Source of the DNA: Pontibacter aydingkolensis
GTDB taxonomy: Bacteria; Bacteroidota; Bacteroidia; Cytophagales; Hymenobacteraceae
Reading direction: 5' to 3'
Assembly (NCBI RefSeq): GCF_019443125.1
Contig: NZ_JAHYXK010000002.1
Coordinates: forward strand, 186,001 to 250,000
DNA: 64,000 nt
Position numbers and translations under genes: made by a program. This document shows positions 36,561 through 45,718 of this stretch, one piece after another (the stretch's first letter is position 1; each line of letters starts with the position of its first letter). A model generated the notes under the pieces. That model searched no databases, was not told where the DNA came from, and worked only from the letters and a program-made list of their open reading frames with translations.

Positions 36561-37241
36561 TTAATCTGTAGTCGCGAAAGCCTCTGCCAATATAAGATCT
36601 TCGGGGGTAGTAATTTTGATGTTGCGGTAGCTACCTTCTACAAGCGTTATAGGTTGCCCTATACTTTCAACTACCGAGGCATCGTCGGTAAAGTATTCCT
36701 GCTCAGATTGCTCGTAGGCTTTACGAAGTATACTTGCCTGGAAAACCTGTGGGGTCTGCACCATCTTATACTTTGCACGTGGCACGGCGCGGCTTCCCTC
36801 CCCGGTTAACTCTCTGATTGAGTCTTTTGGGGGTACGGCTACCACAGCACTGCCATACTTTGCCGCAGCCTCGTAAGCGCCTTTTATTGTTTCTACGTCC
36901 ACAAAAGGGCGCACTCCATCGTGCACAGCAATTAAGCCATCTCCCATTACCGCATCTAACCCATTTTTAACAGAGCCGAAACGCGTTGTGCCTCCGGCCA
37001 CCGTCATATGGAAAAGCTTAAAGCTATGCTTCCGGCACAGTTCGCGCCAGGAAGTTAACTGTTCCTGCGGCAAAACCACTATTAACCTTACAGCGGAATT
37101 ATACTTGTAAAACCGTTCAATAGTATGCATCAGTATTGGTTTGCCGGCCACCTCGATAAACTGCTTGGGCAGGTCGTGCTGCATGCGGGTGCCGCTACCG
37201 CCAGCCACTATAATTGCGTATTCCGGGAGTTGTTGCGTCAT
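36561..37241 (-). CDS. ispD: 2-C-methyl-D-erythritol 4-phosphate cytidylyltransferase
   Basis: 226 aa, usual length. It makes CDP-methylerythritol in the MEP isoprenoid pathway. The nucleotide-binding glycine-rich segment IVAGGSGTRMQHDLPKQF, the conserved VHDGVRPFV and the C-terminal NIKITTPEDLILAE are all present. No other MEP gene is next to it. It is flanked on both sides by dispersed repeats in inverted orientation. Confidence 0.95.
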   Translation of the reverse strand: MTQQLPEYAIIVAGGSGTRMQHDLPKQFIEVAGKPILMHTIERFYKYNSAVRLIVVLPQEQLTSWRELCRKHSFKLFHMTVAGGTTRFGSVKNGLDAVMGDGLIAVHDGVRPFVDVETIKGAYEAAAKYGSAVVAVPPKDSIRELTGEGSRAVPRAKYKMVQTPQVFQASILRKAYEQSEQEYFTDDASVVESIGQPITLVEGSYRNIKITTPEDLILAEAFATTD

Positions 37242-37304
37242 GCTGCAAAGTTAAAAGTTAGCAAGTTAGAAAGAGCAGAGTTGGATAGTTAAAAAATTAT
37301 CCAT

Positions 37305-37336
37305 GCCACAAGTTACGCTAAAGCTAAACTTGTGAC
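37305..37336. repeat. Copy of the CACAAGTT palindromic repeat
   Basis: CACAAGTT (37307-37314) pairs with AACTTGTG (37327-37334). The whole element aligns with the imperfect palindrome at 28142-28174. Confidence 0.55.
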
Positions 37337-37365
37337 ATATATCCTAATAACCCATTAGTTCTGCT

Positions 37366-37398
37366 AATCCTTTAATCCTGAAATCCATATTCAGACAA
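37366..37398 (-). repeat. Inverted copy of the TTGTCTGAAT repeat
   Basis: On the minus strand it reads TTGTCTGAATATGGATTTCA..., matching the copy at 36188-36230 over about 33 bases with a few changes. The two copies bracket ispD in opposite orientation. Confidence 0.6.
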
Positions 37399-37399
37399 T

Positions 37400-37431
37400 A
37401 AAAAATGCCCCAACCTGGCAGGCTGGGGCAT
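37400..37431 (-). terminator. Terminator of queA
   Basis: Stem around ATGCCCCA/TGGGGCAT with one internal mismatch, followed on the minus strand by a T run. 25 bases past the queA stop. Confidence 0.8.
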
Positions 37432-37455
37432 CTGTATTTTCTGTAGAGTATAAGC

Positions 37456-38502
37456 TTAAAGTATAAGCATTACGTCACCGTAGCTAAAGAAACGGTATTT
37501 CTCTTTTACAGCCTCTTCGTAAGCTTTCATTACCAGGTCGTAACCGCCAAAGGCTGCAGCCATCATCAGCAGTGTGCTCTCCGGCATATGGAAGTTAGTT
37601 ACCAGCGCATTTGCTATTTTGAAATCGTATGGAGGGAAGATAAAGCGGTCTGTCCAGCCCTCGTTTGGCTTCAGGCGGTTGTTCGCTGATACCGAAGACT
37701 CCAGCGCACGCATAGTGGTTGTACCAATGGCGCACACACGCTTCTTGTTATCCAATGCCTTATTTACCATCTCAGCAGTCTCAGCGGGAACCTTAAAGTT
37801 CTCTGAGTCCATTTTGTGCTTGGTAAGGTCTTCCACATCTACCGGACGAAAAGTACCCAAACCTACGTGCAGTGTTATCGGAGCCATGTCAACGCCTTTA
37901 ATCTCCAGGCGCTTCATTACTTCTTTTGTAAAGTGCAGTCCCGCAGTCGGAGCAGCCACAGCGCCTACGTTCTTCGCGTAAACTGTCTGGTAGCGTTCTC
38001 TGTCTTCCGGCTCAGCTTCACGCTTAATGTATTTTGGAAGCGGCGTTTCGCCCAGGTCGTTAATGGTTTTGTAAAACTCCTCGTCAGTGCCATCAAACAA
38101 AAACTTAATGGTACGGCCACGCGAAGTCGTATTGTCAATTACCTCGGCTACCAGGTCGCTGTCGCCGAAGTATAACTTGTTGCCTACACGTATCTTACGC
38201 GCCGGGTCTACCAGCACATCCCACAGGTGAATGTCTTTGTTAAGCTCACGCAGCAGGAAAACCTCAATCTTGGCGCCTGTTTTCTCTTTGTTGCCGTAAA
38301 GGCGGGCAGGAAAAACTTTAGTATCGTTCACCACCATCACATCGCCATCGTCGAAATACTCCAGGATGTCTTTGAAAACGCGGTGCTCAATTTTGCCTGT
38401 ATCGCGGTGCAGCACCATCATGCGCGACTCATCGCGGTTTTCGGTTGGGTGCGTGGCCATCAGGCTCTCAGGGAGGTCAAACTTGAATTCTGATAATTTC
38501 AT
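37456..38502 (-). CDS. queA: tRNA preQ1(34) S-adenosylmethionine ribosyltransferase-isomerase
   Basis: 348 aa, normal length. It transfers the ribosyl part of SAM to preQ1 in tRNA, forming epoxyqueuosine. Diagnostic segments: [14 protein letters not shown] at the N-terminus, [38 protein letters not shown] and [13 protein letters not shown]. Other queuosine genes are not in the window. A TAAATTTG element on the minus strand (38605-38612) about 105 bases upstream could be its -7 box, without a clear -33. Confidence 0.96.
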   Translation of the reverse strand: MKLSEFKFDLPESLMATHPTENRDESRMMVLHRDTGKIEHRVFKDILEYFDDGDVMVVNDTKVFPARLYGNKEKTGAKIEVFLLRELNKDIHLWDVLVDPARKIRVGNKLYFGDSDLVAEVIDNTTSRGRTIKFLFDGTDEEFYKTINDLGETPLPKYIKREAEPEDRERYQTVYAKNVGAVAAPTAGLHFTKEVMKRLEIKGVDMAPITLHVGLGTFRPVDVEDLTKHKMDSENFKVPAETAEMVNKALDNKKRVCAIGTTTMRALESSVSANNRLKPNEGWTDRFIFPPYDFKIANALVTNFHMPESTLLMMAAAFGGYDLVMKAYEEAVKEKYRFFSYGDVMLIL

Positions 38503-38685
38503 AAATTTAATATTACGGTATTAAACTTTTAGTAAATATGTCTGGTGATAAAACAGGCAATGATCATAGGGCCTAATCCAGCAAAAAAACAAAAAATCGA
38601 GCCGCAAATTTACTTAGTTTGACCGAATTATTCTTACTTTTAAGAAAATTACTTCTGGCTAATAAGATAATACAACCTTAAACCT

Positions 38686-39933
38686 ATGATATACTTGCGC
38701 TTGATAGCAGAAAGCTTCCGGTTTGCATGGCAGGCGCTGCGGTCTAACTTACTGCGCACTATACTTTCTTTACTGGGAGTTACGATAGGTATCTTTGCCA
38801 TTATATCCGTTTTCACGCTGGTAGACTCGCTGGAACGCAATGTTCGTGATAGTATGAGCTTTATTGGCGACAAAGTAATTTATGTGCAGAAGTGGCCCTG
38901 GTCTTTTGACGGCAACCGCCCCTGGTGGAAGTATTTCCAGTGGCCGCAACCCAACATGCGCGAGTACCGCCTGCTGGAGCGCAACCTGACAAACGATGCC
39001 GGCACCGCTATTTTTGCTGACAAAGGTAATAATACCTTTAAACAAGGAAGCAACAGTTTTTCTAACGCCGGAATTATCGGTGTTACATACGATTACAACA
39101 AAGTAACCGAGATCCCGGTAGAGGATGGCCGTTATTTTATTCCGCAGGAGGTTACAGCGGCACGTAATGTTGTAATTATTGGTAAAGAAATGGCTACTGC
39201 CCTTTTCCCGCACACAGAGCCGCTGGGGCAGGAGATAAAAGTAGCCGGCCAGAAACTGGTAGTGATTGGCGTAATGGAGAAGCAGGGCGAAAGCATGTTT
39301 GGTGCCCCTAACTTTGACCAGATGGGTGTTGTACCCTATGGCACCTTTGCCAAGATGTTTGATGTAGGCCCAAATGGCATAGGCTCTACAATTGCTGTAA
39401 AAGGCCGTGAAGAAGATGTTGGCCTGCTGGAGCTGGAATACGAAATACGTGGCCTGATGCGCAACATACGGGGCCTGCGCCCCCGCGACGAAGACAACTT
39501 TGCCTTAAACAGACCTGAGATGATTATGCAGGCTATCGGTGGCTTTTTTCAGGTAGTGGGGCTGGCCGGCTGGGTAATAGGTGGGTTTGCCATACTTGTA
39601 GGCGGCTTTGGTATTGCCAATATCATGTTTGTGTCTGTAAAAGAGCGCACAAATATTATCGGTATACAAAAATCCTTAGGAGCTAAGAATTATTTTATAC
39701 TTTTCCAGTTCCTGTTCGAGTCGGTGTTCCTGAGCTTAATTGGCGGAGGCATAGGCATTTTGCTGGTTTTCTTGCTCACGCTTATCCCGCAGGACATGAT
39801 GAAAGTATCGTTGTCGGTGGGTAACATTATACTTGGCCTGGGCGTATCGGCGGTGATAGGTATGCTTTCCGGAATTATTCCGGCTGTTTTAGCCTCAAAT
39901 TTGGATCCTGTTATTGCAATCCGGTCCAAATAG
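38686..39933 (+). CDS. MacB-like ABC transporter permease
   Basis: 415 aa. One N-terminal membrane helix (LLRTILSLLGVTIGIFAII), a large periplasmic MacB_PCD-type domain (about 45-265), then three membrane helices of the FtsX fold at the C-terminus (VIGGFAILVGGFGIANIMF; LIGGGIGILLVFLLTLI) and the ending NLDPVIAIRSK. Such permeases work with a separate ATPase in lipoprotein or peptide export. No ATPase gene is adjacent, so its partner is elsewhere. Confidence 0.9.
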   Translation: MIYLRLIAESFRFAWQALRSNLLRTILSLLGVTIGIFAIISVFTLVDSLERNVRDSMSFIGDKVIYVQKWPWSFDGNRPWWKYFQWPQPNMREYRLLERNLTNDAGTAIFADKGNNTFKQGSNSFSNAGIIGVTYDYNKVTEIPVEDGRYFIPQEVTAARNVVIIGKEMATALFPHTEPLGQEIKVAGQKLVVIGVMEKQGESMFGAPNFDQMGVVPYGTFAKMFDVGPNGIGSTIAVKGREEDVGLLELEYEIRGLMRNIRGLRPRDEDNFALNRPEMIMQAIGGFFQVVGLAGWVIGGFAILVGGFGIANIMFVSVKERTNIIGIQKSLGAKNYFILFQFLFESVFLSLIGGGIGILLVFLLTLIPQDMMKVSLSVGNIILGLGVSAVIGMLSGIIPAVLASNLDPVIAIRSK

Positions 39934-40019
39934 ATATATTTACACCCTTGGTTGATTTGCAGTGCTTCCTCACTTGATGCAGAACACCCTTAAATTTTTT
40001 ATTTTAATAGAGATGACGT

Positions 40020-40057
40020 GCGCCTGATAAAATGGCGCCCGGAGGCTTACGCGCCTC
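40020..40057 (+). other. Two adjacent hairpins in the leader of the LOG-family gene
   Basis: GCGCC (40020-40024) with GGCGC (40034-40038), and GAGGC (40042-40046) with GCCTC (40053-40057), ending 10 bases before the preferred ATG. Short but GC-rich in an otherwise ordinary leader; may affect translation. No known riboswitch recognised. Confidence 0.35.
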
Positions 40058-40067
40058 TGCGTTGAAG

Positions 40068-40943
40068 ATGACGAAAATTATGACAAAGCTTAGAAAGACA
40101 AGCAAAACAAAGCTCCAGGATCAGGAGCTTAACACAGGCAGTGGACAAACTATCCTGAAGCCGGATGTAAACGAAAACAAGGCAAGATCGGTAACTGATT
40201 TGCGCGAAAGCGGCCAGGTTACTGCTCCACCAGCCTCCCCGGAGGATAAAAAAATACGCCAGGCCTTTGTAGATAAAGACTGGAATGAGATTAAAATTGC
40301 AGACTCGTGGCAGATATTTAAGGTAATGTCGGAGTTTGTGGAAGGATTTGAGAAGCTGGCAAAGATTGGCCCATGCGTTTCTATCTTCGGCTCGGCACGT
40401 ACTAAAAACACGCACAAGTACTATATCATGGCCGAGGAGATTGCTGCCAAACTGGTACGCCATGGTTATGGTGTAATTACTGGCGGTGGTCCGGGCATTA
40501 TGGAGGCCGGCAACAAAGGCGCTCACTCAGAGGGCGGTAAGTCGGTGGGCCTTAACATCCACCTGCCGTTCGAACAGTTCAACAACATTTACATCGACTC
40601 CGATAAGCTGATCAACTTCGACTACTTCTTTGTGCGCAAGGTAATGTTTGTGAAGTATGCGCAGGGCTTCGTAGTAATGCCAGGGGGCTTTGGCACGCTG
40701 GATGAGTTGTTTGAAGCGATCACCCTTATCCAAACTAAAAAGATCGGTGCATTCCCGATCGTACTGGTAGGCCGTTCTTACTGGGAAGGCCTGTTCAAGT
40801 GGATAGAGGATGTTATGTTGAATGTTGAGAGCAACATCAGTGCCGAAGACATGGACCTAATCCACATCGTAGACGACGCCACAGAGGCCGTTAAAGTGAT
40901 CGACGATTTCTACAGCAAGTACCTGCTATCTCCAAACTTCTAA
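40068..40943 (+). CDS. LOG family protein (TIGR00730-type phosphoribohydrolase)
   Basis: 291 aa from ATG 40068; 40032 and 40080 are alternatives, the first lying inside the leader hairpins. Rossmann-like fold with GGGPGIMEAGNKGA and the catalytic PGGFGTLDE. The family cleaves nucleoside 5'-monophosphates to base and ribose phosphate (cytokinin activation in plants). An N-terminal extension of about 70 polar residues precedes the core (SIFGSARTKNTH). Standing alone; strong terminator follows. Confidence 0.9.
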   Translation: MTKIMTKLRKTSKTKLQDQELNTGSGQTILKPDVNENKARSVTDLRESGQVTAPPASPEDKKIRQAFVDKDWNEIKIADSWQIFKVMSEFVEGFEKLAKIGPCVSIFGSARTKNTHKYYIMAEEIAAKLVRHGYGVITGGGPGIMEAGNKGAHSEGGKSVGLNIHLPFEQFNNIYIDSDKLINFDYFFVRKVMFVKYAQGFVVMPGGFGTLDELFEAITLIQTKKIGAFPIVLVGRSYWEGLFKWIEDVMLNVESNISAEDMDLIHIVDDATEAVKVIDDFYSKYLLSPNF

Positions 40944-40968
40944 GAGTAAGAGATTTTATACTTTCACG

Positions 40969-40998
40969 AAAGCCCGCTGCCAACACAGCGGGCTTTTT
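40969..40998 (+). terminator. Terminator of the LOG-family gene
   Basis: Stem AAAGCCCGCTG (40969-40979) with CAGCGGGCTTT (40986-40996), then T residues. TTATACTT lies just before it. Confidence 0.88.
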
Positions 40999-41132
40999 CA
41001 TTAACCCACCAGTACTTCTACTAAATATTCTGGCTTGCCTATTCTATAACATTCTATTAGAGTTACATTTACATCCGCCAATATAAAACTATACTAAAAA
41101 AACAATATAGCGCTTGTGGATAGACTCTGTGC

Positions 41133-41720
41133 ATGGTGTAAAGGGCCACTTTTTATACTTTTCTTTTGCTAACCCAACTGCCACTTCAGGCGCAAAACCA
41201 GAAGCATGCCAATATCAGGTACTTCGGCGACAGAGCAGGACTGGACTTTAACAGTGGCACTCCTGTAACACTTACTAACAGCTCCATGAACGCCTTCGAA
41301 GGCACCGCTTCTAGGGCCGATGACCAAGGCAGGCTAGTCTTTCATTCCGACGGGACCACCGAGGCAGAGCTTATAGTTACTAAGCCAGACCTTTACAAAC
41401 TCCGCGCCTACAACCAGCATTGCGAAGCCACAGACGGGATCAGGGTAAAGTTTAAGAATTGCGTGGGCGGTTTATTTATTCCTAACATTATTACCTCGAA
41501 CGGCAATGGACTGATCGAGGTATTTTTTATACACGGCCTTACAGAAGATGACTGGGAACTAAGGATATTTAACAGCTGAGGCAAGGAAGTATACCGCACC
41601 AACAGGTATAAGAATGACTGGGCTCCACCAACTTCCTCTGGAATGGGTGCATTTTTCTACCACCTCATCCATGCTGTTACCGGCAGAGTGTATAAAGGCT
41701 CATTAGAAGTGGTATTCTAG
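41133..41720 (+). pseudogene. Remnant of a gliding-motility-type (CHU_C) T9SS-secreted protein
   Basis: One frame runs from ATG 41133 to TAG 41718-41720, broken by TAA at 41139-41141 (codon 3, AAA to TAA likely) and TGA at 41577-41579. Read through, it starts as a signal peptide (RATFYTFLLLTQLPLQAQ), continues as the N-terminus of a large secreted protein (YFGDRAGLDFNSGTPVTL...FHSDGTT), then jumps to an Ig-like end and a CHU_C domain (IPNIITSNGNG...RIFNS-stop-GKEVYRTNRYKNDW...TGRVYKGSLEVVF). The TGA stands where the family has Trp of WGKEVY. The middle of the protein is missing, so deletion plus two nonsense changes are inferred. Confidence 0.8.
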
Positions 41721-41806
41721 TTTATTGCACAGTTATAACAGTTGTCTGATCCGGCAAAGTATACTTAACAGTGTCGCCCTCGTATATTTTTTAAAGCGAC
41801 AGTGTT

Positions 41807-42193
41807 ATGCTTAGCGAGGACAAGGAACAGATAAAGAAGCTAAAGAAAAAGCTTAAGGTACAGGAGAAGAAAAACGCGGAAGTCCGGGACCATATGGCAA
41901 CGCAACGGACCATCTTTGCAAACGAACGGACCCTGATGGCCTATCTGCGCACAGCCATGACTGTATCTGTTGGCGGCTTTGTTGCCATTAAATTCTCTGA
42001 TGACCTTTACCTGGAAGTGATTGGTATGATCCTTATCCCAATTGGGATCATATTGGCGATTTATAGCTTTATGAGGTATAGGCATAAGCAGAAGATCATA
42101 GAAGGGCACCACCAGGATTACTGCCCCACCAGCCACGAGCATGAAAGAACCCATGCCGAGAGCAGCAAGTATGAAAATGATGGCAAAAACTAA
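41807..42193 (+). CDS. DUF202 (YidH-type) membrane protein, copy 1
   Basis: 128 aa. A charged coiled-coil start (KLKKKLKVQEKKNAEVRD), then the DUF202 core TIFANERTLMAYLRTAMTV and two membrane helices, with a His-rich tail (HEHERTH). Function of the family is unknown. It is followed by a paralogue with the same layout 57 bases later, clearly a tandem duplication. Confidence 0.88.
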   Translation: MLSEDKEQIKKLKKKLKVQEKKNAEVRDHMATQRTIFANERTLMAYLRTAMTVSVGGFVAIKFSDDLYLEVIGMILIPIGIILAIYSFMRYRHKQKIIEGHHQDYCPTSHEHERTHAESSKYENDGKN

Positions 42194-42250
42194 TTAGCAT
42201 GCGTAAATCCTTTGGTTTTCAGCTCCGTGTACCCATCTAAAAGAACCACC

Positions 42251-42634
42251 ATGCCCTACCAGGAACAGGAAGAGATAGAAAAACTAAAGAAGAAGCTAAA
42301 ACAGCAGGAAAAAAAGAACTCAGAGATTCGTGACCAAATGGCTATACAGCGGACCATCTTTGCAAACGAACGTACACTGATGGCTTACATGCGCACAGCT
42401 ATTGCACTACTAGGCGGCGGATTTGCAGCCGTAAAGCTGTCTCAGGACCTGTACATGGAAATAATTGGCCTTATTTTAATGCCTGCAGGACTGTTATTGG
42501 CCATTTATAGCCTTTACAGGTATGTGCAAAAACAAAAGCTTATAGAACGCCAGCGCGAAGATTACGCCCATACCAGCCACCACCACGCCGCACTGCACGA
42601 AAAGGAAACCAGCAGCTACGAAAGCACAGATTAA
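42251..42634 (+). CDS. DUF202 (YidH-type) membrane protein, copy 2
   Basis: 127 aa from ATG 42251; an upstream TTG at 42212 would add 13 unrelated residues. Same layout as the preceding gene: KLKKKLKQQEKKNSEIRD, TIFANERTLMAYMRTAIALL, two membrane helices and a His-rich tail (HTSHHHAALHE). The pair probably forms a two-gene operon. Role unknown. Confidence 0.88.
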   Translation: MPYQEQEEIEKLKKKLKQQEKKNSEIRDQMAIQRTIFANERTLMAYMRTAIALLGGGFAAVKLSQDLYMEIIGLILMPAGLLLAIYSLYRYVQKQKLIERQREDYAHTSHHHAALHEKETSSYESTD

Positions 42635-42762
42635 GTACTGCTATACTTTACTTAAGGAAAGGTAAACCAATTAGCAGCGTTTTCTGTTAAGAGTGGTTAG
42701 GGTTTTGCTGCTGTAAAACCCTTCCGTTTTTGTAAATTGCGATTTAAAACCACTTATCCTGA

Positions 42763-45669
42763 ATGGATTTCAACCAAGAGCAACAAACTGCTTTAACAGG
42801 CACAGCAACCAACGCGCAAACCACAGCCATAACCGGCGATGCGCAGCAAATTGAAGTATACGGTGCCCGCGAACATAACCTTAAAAATATTTCCATCAAG
42901 CTTCCGCGCTACCAGTTGGTGGTGTTTACCGGCATTAGTGGCTCGGGCAAATCATCCCTGGCTTTCGATACTATCTATGCCGAAGGCCAGCGCCGCTACA
43001 TGGAAACCTTCTCGGCCTATGCCCGCAGCTTTATGGGCGGCCTGGAGAGGCCAAACGTAGATAAAATTGAGGGACTTTCGCCGGTTATCTCTATAGAGCA
43101 GAAAACCACCAGCCGTAACCCCCGCTCTACCGTAGGCACCATTACCGAGATTTATGACTTTATGCGGCTCTTGTGGGCACGTACCGCAGAGGCGTTCAGT
43201 TATGTAACCGGCGATAAAATGGTGCGCCAAAGCGACGACCAGATTGTGAGCCACATCCTGGACAACTTTGACGGCAAGCGTATTGTGGTACTGGCACCGG
43301 TAGTAAAAGGCCGTAAAGGCCACTACCGCGAACTTTTCCAGCAGATACGTAAAATGGGCTTTATACGTGCCCGTGTTGATGGCGAACTACTGGAGATAAC
43401 GCCCAAGATGCAGGTGGACAGGTATAAAATCCACGACATTGAGATCGTGATCGACAAGATTGTGGTAAAGGAAGATGACCGTTTCCGCTTGTCCAGCTCT
43501 ATACAGAATGCCCTTACACATGGCAAAGGCACAGTGCTTATACTTGATGTGGATGCAGACAAAACGCATTTCTTTTCACGCCACCTCATGGACCCGGCTA
43601 CCGGTATTGCCTACGACGACCCTGCTCCAAACTCCTTCTCGTTTAACTCGCCTTACGGTGCCTGCCCGGTGTGTAATGGCTTGGGAGAGATACAGGAAAT
43701 AACCGAGGAGTCTGTTATTCCGGATAAAAGTTTAAGCATACGTCGCGGTGGCATTGCGCCGCTTGGCGAATACCGCGACATCTGGATCTTTAAGCAGATA
43801 GAGGCCCTGTTCAAGCATTTTAAAGTATCGGTTTCAACACCAATCAAAGACCTGCCGGAAGATATGCTGAAGGTATTGCTTTATGGTTTGGATGAGGACC
43901 TGGAAGTGAACACTAAAAAAGGCAGCTACATTGTAGAGTTTGAGGGCATTATTAACTTCCTCAAGAACCAGATGGAGTCTGATTCCGATAACATCCGCTC
44001 GTGGGTAGAGGATTTCACGCAGACTAATACTTGCCCTGAGTGTAATGGCCACAGGCTTAAAAAGGAGTCGCTGCACTTTAAGATCGATAACAAGAACATC
44101 GGTGAGCTGTCAGTACTCGACATAAACAAATTGGCTGCATGGTTTGAGGGGTTGGAGGAAAGACTGAATGAACGCCAGAACGTGATCGCCAAAGAGCTTT
44201 TAAAGGAGATACGGAAACGCATCGGCTTTTTGCTTGATGTTGGCTTGGATTACCTGAGCCTGCACCGCCCTGTAAAAACGCTTTCGGGTGGCGAAAGCCA
44301 GCGTATACGATTGGCCACGCAGATAGGCACGCAGCTGGTAGGTGTGCTATACATTATGGATGAGCCAAGTATAGGCCTGCACCAACGCGACAACGAACGC
44401 CTGATAAACGCCCTGAAAGACCTGCGCGACCTAGGCAATTCCATTATTGTAGTAGAGCATGATAAAGACATGATCATGCAGGCCGATTACGTGGTGGATA
44501 TTGGCCCTGGCGCGGGTATACATGGCGGCCAGGTAGTAACAGCCGGAACTCCGGATGAGATGATGAACGCCGGCACTACCACCGCTGACTTCCTGAGTAA
44601 CCGCAGAGGCATACAGGTGCCCCGTAAAAAGCGTGAAGGCAACGGCAAAAAGCTTAAATTAAAAGGCGCAACCGGCCACAACCTGAAAAACGTGACACTG
44701 GAACTGCCATTAGGCAAAATGATCTGCGTTACGGGAGTATCGGGTAGCGGCAAGTCGTCGTTGATACACGATACGCTTTACCCTATACTTAACACGCACT
44801 TTTTCCGTGCCAAGCGTGAGCCACTGCCCTACAAAAGTATAGAAGGCCTGGAGCACCTGGACAAAGTAATTGAGGTAGACCAGTCGCCGATTGGCCGTAC
44901 GCCACGCTCTAACCCTGCCACCTATACCGGTGTGTTTACAGATATACGCACATTGTTTGCCCAACTACCGGAGGCTAAGATAAGGGGCTATTCGCCAGGA
45001 CGGTTCTCATTTAACGTAAAGGGCGGACGCTGCGAAGCCTGTGAAGGAGCCGGAATGCGAACCATCGAAATGAACTTCCTGCCGGATGTATATGTGCCCT
45101 GCGAAGTATGCAAAGGCAAACGCTACAACCGGGAAACGCTGGAGGTGCGCTTTAAAGGCAAGAGCGTAACTGATGTACTGGACATGACTGTAGAGCAGGC
45201 GGTAGATTTCTTTGAAAGTCAGCCGCGTATTCTGCGTAAGATCCAGACGTTGAATGATGTAGGATTGGGTTACATTACCTTAGGGCAGCAGGCAACTACT
45301 TTATCGGGTGGTGAGGCACAGCGCGTAAAACTGGCCACAGAACTATCCAAGAAAGATACCGGCCAAACGCTTTACATCCTGGACGAGCCAACAACCGGAC
45401 TTCACTTTCAGGACATTGAGCACCTCTCAGAGGTACTGCATAAACTAACAGATAAGGGCAACACTGTGCTCATTATCGAGCACAACCTCGACCTGATCAA
45501 AATTGCAGACCATATTATTGATATAGGTCCGGAAGGCGGTGAGGGCGGCGGAACAATTGTGGCTTCTGGAACACCGGAACAGGTGGCCAAAGTAAAGAAA
45601 GGCTATACTTCCCGCTTCCTGGCAGAAGAATTAAAGACCAGCCACTACCGCGAAAACGGTGAAGTATAA
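42763..45669 (+). CDS. uvrA: Excinuclease ABC subunit A
   Basis: 968 aa, full length. UvrA is the damage-recognition ATPase of nucleotide excision repair. Two ABC modules: Walker A GISGSGKSS and GVSGSGKSS, signatures LSGGESQRIRLA and LSGGEAQRVKLA, Walker B YIMDEPSIGLH and YILDEPTTGLH. Zinc fingers CPVCNGLG/CPECNGHRL and CEACEGAG/CEVCKGKRY are intact. The first about 25 residues are a non-conserved extension. Transcribed alone, ending at a bidirectional terminator. Confidence 0.97.
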   Translation: MDFNQEQQTALTGTATNAQTTAITGDAQQIEVYGAREHNLKNISIKLPRYQLVVFTGISGSGKSSLAFDTIYAEGQRRYMETFSAYARSFMGGLERPNVDKIEGLSPVISIEQKTTSRNPRSTVGTITEIYDFMRLLWARTAEAFSYVTGDKMVRQSDDQIVSHILDNFDGKRIVVLAPVVKGRKGHYRELFQQIRKMGFIRARVDGELLEITPKMQVDRYKIHDIEIVIDKIVVKEDDRFRLSSSIQNALTHGKGTVLILDVDADKTHFFSRHLMDPATGIAYDDPAPNSFSFNSPYGACPVCNGLGEIQEITEESVIPDKSLSIRRGGIAPLGEYRDIWIFKQIEALFKHFKVSVSTPIKDLPEDMLKVLLYGLDEDLEVNTKKGSYIVEFEGIINFLKNQMESDSDNIRSWVEDFTQTNTCPECNGHRLKKESLHFKIDNKNIGELSVLDINKLAAWFEGLEERLNERQNVIAKELLKEIRKRIGFLLDVGLDYLSLHRPVKTLSGGESQRIRLATQIGTQLVGVLYIMDEPSIGLHQRDNERLINALKDLRDLGNSIIVVEHDKDMIMQADYVVDIGPGAGIHGGQVVTAGTPDEMMNAGTTTADFLSNRRGIQVPRKKREGNGKKLKLKGATGHNLKNVTLELPLGKMICVTGVSGSGKSSLIHDTLYPILNTHFFRAKREPLPYKSIEGLEHLDKVIEVDQSPIGRTPRSNPATYTGVFTDIRTLFAQLPEAKIRGYSPGRFSFNVKGGRCEACEGAGMRTIEMNFLPDVYVPCEVCKGKRYNRETLEVRFKGKSVTDVLDMTVEQAVDFFESQPRILRKIQTLNDVGLGYITLGQQATTLSGGEAQRVKLATELSKKDTGQTLYILDEPTTGLHFQDIEHLSEVLHKLTDKGNTVLIIEHNLDLIKIADHIIDIGPEGGEGGGTIVASGTPEQVAKVKKGYTSRFLAEELKTSHYRENGEV

Positions 45670-45677
45670 AGTTTATC

Positions 45678-45714
45678 AAAAGGGGCAGCCGCTTATGTAG
45701 TGGCTGCCCCTTTT
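45678..45714. terminator. Bidirectional terminator between uvrA and the DUF4142 gene
   Basis: A 13-bp stem AAAAGGGGCAGCC (45678-45690) with GGCTGCCCCTTTT (45702-45714) lies between convergent genes. Confidence 0.88.
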
Positions 45715-45718
45715 GTTT

